Assembly: GCF_013090115.1 (NCBI RefSeq)
Contig: NZ_JABFNN010000039.1
Coordinates: 62,001 to 126,000, forward strand
Direction: 5' to 3'
DNA length: 64,000 nt
Source of the DNA: Flagellimonas amphidinii
GTDB lineage: Bacteria > Bacteroidota > Bacteroidia > Flavobacteriales > Flavobacteriaceae
Part shown: positions 61,232 through 64,000 of the stretch, piece by piece
Position numbering within the stretch: position 1 is the stretch's first letter
Layout: each line of letters starts with the position of its first letter
The notes under the pieces: generated by a model
Databases searched by the model: none
What the model saw: the letters and a program-made list of their open reading frames with translations, nothing else
Told to the model about the DNA's origin: nothing
Made by a program: the position numbers and the translations under genes

Positions 61232-62518
61232 ATGCAAAAAGTTTTGGTCATAGCATATTATTGGCCTCCTGCCGGTGGGCCAGGGGTACAACGTTGGCTG
61301 AAATTTGTAAAATACCTTCCTGATTTTGGTATTGAACCCATTGTTTATGTTCCTGAAAATCCCAGTTATCCTATTTTGGATGAAAAGCTGGTCGATGAAA
61401 TTCCCAAGGGGATAAAAGTATTGAAACAACCCATTAAGGAACCGTATGCTTGGGCTTCAATATTGTCCAAAAAGAAAACCAAGACTATCAGTTCCGGTAT
61501 TATTTCAGAGAAGGCACCTTCTGCAATGGAGAAAGTATTGTTATGGGTCCGGGGGAATTTATTTATTCCAGATGCCCGCAAGTTTTGGGTAAAACCTTCT
61601 ATTACATTTCTATCTAAATTCATTCAACAGGAAGGCATACAAACTATCATAACCACTGGACCGCCTCATAGCTTACATCTTATCGGGTTGGGAATGCAAC
61701 AACAATACTCCATCCAATGGATTGCAGATTTCAGAGATCCTTGGACATCTATTGGCTATCATAAAAGATTACGCTTGTCCCAAAGTTCTCAGGCCAAACA
61801 TAAAAAGTTGGAAAAGCAGGTGCTTACATCTGCAGATAAATTATTGGTGACCAGTACAGCCACAAAAGAAGAATTTGAGAAGATTACCGACAAACCCGTT
61901 GAAGTCATCACCAATGGCTATGATGACATTTCAACGCAAATTTTACCTTTAGACGCAAACTTTACCATTTCACATATCGGTTCATTATTGACAGGGCGTA
62001 ACCCTGTTGTACTCTGGAAAGTCTTGGCCGATTTGGTAATTGCCAACGAAGATTTTGCAAAAACCCTTAAGATTCAATTGGCTGGGGTAGTGGGGGAGGA
62101 AGTATTACAATCGTTACATGACTTTAATCTGATGCCTTATGTAAACAGGATGGGGTATCTTTTCCATGACCAGATAGTGACCATTCAACAGCAATCTCAA
62201 GTGTTGTTATTGTTGGAAATAGATTCCGAAGAAACCAGAGGCATTATACCAGGAAAACTTTTTGAATACATGAATGCTGAACGACCCATTTTGGCCATAG
62301 GGCCAGAGGCTTGGGAAGCTGGGGATATTATCAAGAGCACCAATTCCGGATCAGTATATACTCCCAAAGATGCCAATGCAATAAAAGATGTACTTTTAGA
62401 TTGGTTTCATAAATTCCAAGAACAGCAATTACAATGCAACTCAAAAGGCATTGAAAAGTATCATAGAAAACAACTGACCGAAGCGTTGGCTAAATATATC
62501 CAATGGGAATCGTCTTAA
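61232..62518 (+). CDS. Glycosyltransferase family 4 protein
   Basis: The 428-residue GT-B protein starts with YYWPPAGGPGVQRWLKFVKYL, the N-terminal donor/acceptor loop of this family. It has ITNGYDD, SHIGSLLTG and EETRGIIPGKLFEYMNAERPILAIG, the nucleotide-sugar-binding C-terminal half. It probably adds a sugar to a lipid-linked glycan at the inner face of the membrane. The ATG shares its first base neighbour with the YfhO stop (TAAATG), and the flippase overlaps its 3' end by 16 bases. Confidence 0.9.
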   Translation: MQKVLVIAYYWPPAGGPGVQRWLKFVKYLPDFGIEPIVYVPENPSYPILDEKLVDEIPKGIKVLKQPIKEPYAWASILSKKKTKTISSGIISEKAPSAMEKVLLWVRGNLFIPDARKFWVKPSITFLSKFIQQEGIQTIITTGPPHSLHLIGLGMQQQYSIQWIADFRDPWTSIGYHKRLRLSQSSQAKHKKLEKQVLTSADKLLVTSTATKEEFEKITDKPVEVITNGYDDISTQILPLDANFTISHIGSLLTGRNPVVLWKVLADLVIANEDFAKTLKIQLAGVVGEEVLQSLHDFNLMPYVNRMGYLFHDQIVTIQQQSQVLLLLEIDSEETRGIIPGKLFEYMNAERPILAIGPEAWEAGDIIKSTNSGSVYTPKDANAIKDVLLDWFHKFQEQQLQCNSKGIEKYHRKQLTEALAKYIQWESS

Positions 62519-63963
62519 AACAATCCTTTCAAAATACGGTAACCACATTTATTGGGTTTGTATTTGGAGCGGTGAATACGCTGTTTCTATGCACCAATAT
62601 TTTGGACCCAAAATATAACGGTCTAGTTAATTTTATTTTGGCAACAGGGGCTATTTTAATGCCTTTGATGGCGCTTGGTATCCACAATACTATAATTAAA
62701 TATTATACTGTACAGGGTGAATCTGGTAAAGATGGTTTCTTAAGCTTAATGCTTTTAAGCCCTTTAATGGTTCTTGGACCTTTGGCACTCACTACTTGGC
62801 TATTTTATGAGCCTATAGCCCAATTTTTATCCAAAGAAAATGCTATTGTCAAAGACTATGTTTGGTATGTCTTTCTGGTAGGAATGGCTATGTCCTATTT
62901 TGAGATTTTTTATGCTTGGAGCAAAGTCCATCTAAAATCGGTCTTTGGCAACTTGATGAAAGAGGTGTTTGCAAGAGTTTGTGTTACTGTGCTATTGCTT
63001 TTGCTCTATTTTGATGCGATTTCTTTGGATATTTTTTTGAAGGCACTTGTTGGGGTGTATCTCCTTAGAACCGTTTGTATGAAGTTATATGCCATTACTT
63101 TACATAAACCCAATTTAACATTCCGGTTCCCCAAAGATTCAAAAACTATGTTGGTTTATGGGATTTTGATGGTCTTGGGAGGTTCCGTAGCCCTGATTCT
63201 CTTGGAAATTGACAAATTTATGATCAACCAGTTCATTGTGTTGGACAATGTGGCCTTTTATAGCGTAGCAGGATACATTGCCACCAGCATAGCAGTTCCG
63301 GCAAGAGCTATGAACCAGATTACTTATCCCATGACTGCCAATTATCTGAACCAAGGTGAATTATTGGAATTGAAACATTTATACAAAAAAACTTCGCTGA
63401 CATCTTTTATTGCTTCTGGAATTTTGTTTATACTGATAATTTTGAATGTTGAGGATTTGTTCCTTTTGCTCCCTGAAGAGTATAGGGGTGGCTTTTTCAT
63501 CATTCTGATTCTTGGCCTAGCTAAGGTTTTTGATTCACTCTTGGGAAACATCAATGCAATTCTTTACTATTCGGAATATTACAAAACTGTTTTGGTTCTG
63601 GGTATCTGTTTTGCCATCACAACCATTTTGCTCAACTTTTGGTTGATTCCTATTTATGGTATAGAAGGAGCGGCTTGGGCTAGTTTTATCTCCATTTTTC
63701 TCTTCAATTTTTCCAAATTGATCTTGGTGAAAGTAAAATTCGGTTTTTTCCCATTTACAAGTGCCACCTTTAAAATTTTGACAACCTTACTTTTGTTGGG
63801 TGCTTTGTTCCAATTGTTACAATTTTCCTTTCATCCCATATTGAATATCATTTTAAAATCTGCCCTATTAGGAATCATGTATTTGGGAATTTTGTATCGC
63901 TTTGATATTTCAGAGGATGTTTCTGGAGCGCTTTCCAAGTGGTTGAAAAGAAAAACCCCGTAG
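62503..63963 (+). CDS. Polysaccharide flippase (Wzx/MATE-like)
   Basis: The 486-residue protein has about 14 membrane helices and begins GIVLKQSFQNTVTTFIGFVFGAVNTL, the usual start of an O-antigen/polysaccharide flippase. Central motifs LILLEIDKFMINQFI and AVPARAMNQITYPM fit the Polysacc_synt family. It moves lipid-linked glycan across the inner membrane. It overlaps the glycosyltransferase gene by 16 bases and ends the operon visible here. Confidence 0.88.
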   Translation: MGIVLKQSFQNTVTTFIGFVFGAVNTLFLCTNILDPKYNGLVNFILATGAILMPLMALGIHNTIIKYYTVQGESGKDGFLSLMLLSPLMVLGPLALTTWLFYEPIAQFLSKENAIVKDYVWYVFLVGMAMSYFEIFYAWSKVHLKSVFGNLMKEVFARVCVTVLLLLLYFDAISLDIFLKALVGVYLLRTVCMKLYAITLHKPNLTFRFPKDSKTMLVYGILMVLGGSVALILLEIDKFMINQFIVLDNVAFYSVAGYIATSIAVPARAMNQITYPMTANYLNQGELLELKHLYKKTSLTSFIASGILFILIILNVEDLFLLLPEEYRGGFFIILILGLAKVFDSLLGNINAILYYSEYYKTVLVLGICFAITTILLNFWLIPIYGIEGAAWASFISIFLFNFSKLILVKVKFGFFPFTSATFKILTTLLLLGALFQLLQFSFHPILNIILKSALLGIMYLGILYRFDISEDVSGALSKWLKRKTP

Positions 63964-63985
63964 CGGATAAATCCAACTACGGGGT
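63955..63985. other. Inverted repeat over the flippase stop codon
   Basis: ACCCCGTAG / CTACGGGGT form a 9-pair stem with a 13-base loop that includes the TAG stop codon. No T-run follows on the plus strand, so it is not a standard terminator. On the minus strand the T-run TTTTT after the GGGGT arm could allow termination of an opposing gene. Confidence 0.4.
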
Positions 63986-64000
63986 AAACAACTAACCAAC

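Noticed and set aside
1..64000. CRISPR arrays, insertion sequences, prophage, tRNA or rRNA genes
   Set aside because: Reading both strands, I found no regular spacer repeats, transposase or phage proteins and no tRNA-like cloverleaf in the intergenic regions. A dedicated scan would be needed to exclude them fully.

Overview
The window is an AT-rich chromosomal segment from a member of the Bacteroidota, very probably a marine-type Flavobacteriaceae. Evidence for this: a menaquinone gene cluster; TonB-dependent receptor and plug-domain proteins; lipoproteins and Sec signal peptides of Bacteroidota style; flavobacterial small families (DUF2853, DUF4834, a CAL67264-type membrane protein); few Shine-Dalgarno sites; and repeated TAnnTTTG promoter -7 elements just upstream of start codons. 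I see no tRNA, rRNA, CRISPR array, insertion sequence or prophage.

Layout. 0-5.6 kb: a partial M28 peptidase, a two-gene hydroxyproline/D-amino-acid unit (proline racemase-family epimerase plus FAD dehydrogenase), a secreted YD-repeat-like protein, and a hydrolase/VOC pair. 5.7-18.3 kb: the menaquinone locus (hotdog thioesterase, menF, menD, menA, menC, menE). It is interspersed with DUF2853, CvfB, a SPOR-like membrane protein, a CPBP protease and a LytTR-regulator/histidine-kinase pair. menB and menH are not in it. The regulator has Asn in place of the phospho-accepting Asp, and the 505-base gap before the kinase holds two terminators and three copies of a direct repeat. 18.3-28.5 kb: M24 peptidase, two paralogous plug-domain proteins without a beta-barrel, a biotin-dependent carboxylase beta subunit, a Gfo/Idh/MocA oxidoreductase and EttA.

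28.5-39.5 kb: secreted hypotheticals (one lipoprotein with a JAMM-like motif), an MBL hydrolase, FumC, a TonB-dependent receptor, ArsC-like, and prfB read through a programmed +1 frameshift. 39.6-48.0 kb: a metzincin, threonine aldolase, YbaB, an S9 oligopeptidase, and a cysteine-synthase-like/alpha-oxoamine-synthase-like pair that fits capnine (sulfonolipid) base synthesis. 48.1-58.4 kb, mostly minus strand: bestrophin, serine hydrolase, ankyrin-PD40 protein, then an eroded stretch (truncated DoxX, short CMD protein, dead AraC regulator), MarC, NUDIX, YciI, DinB, GNAT and an outer-membrane transporter-like protein. 58.5-64.0 kb: an envelope-polysaccharide operon (DUF4834, YfhO, glycosyltransferase, flippase).

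The main themes are respiratory quinone synthesis and cell-envelope biology. Strongest leads for something undescribed: the barrel-less plug paralogues, the Asn-receiver LytTR system with its repeats, and the JAMM-like lipoprotein. The capnine pair is the clearest pathway assignment that automatic annotation would probably miss.
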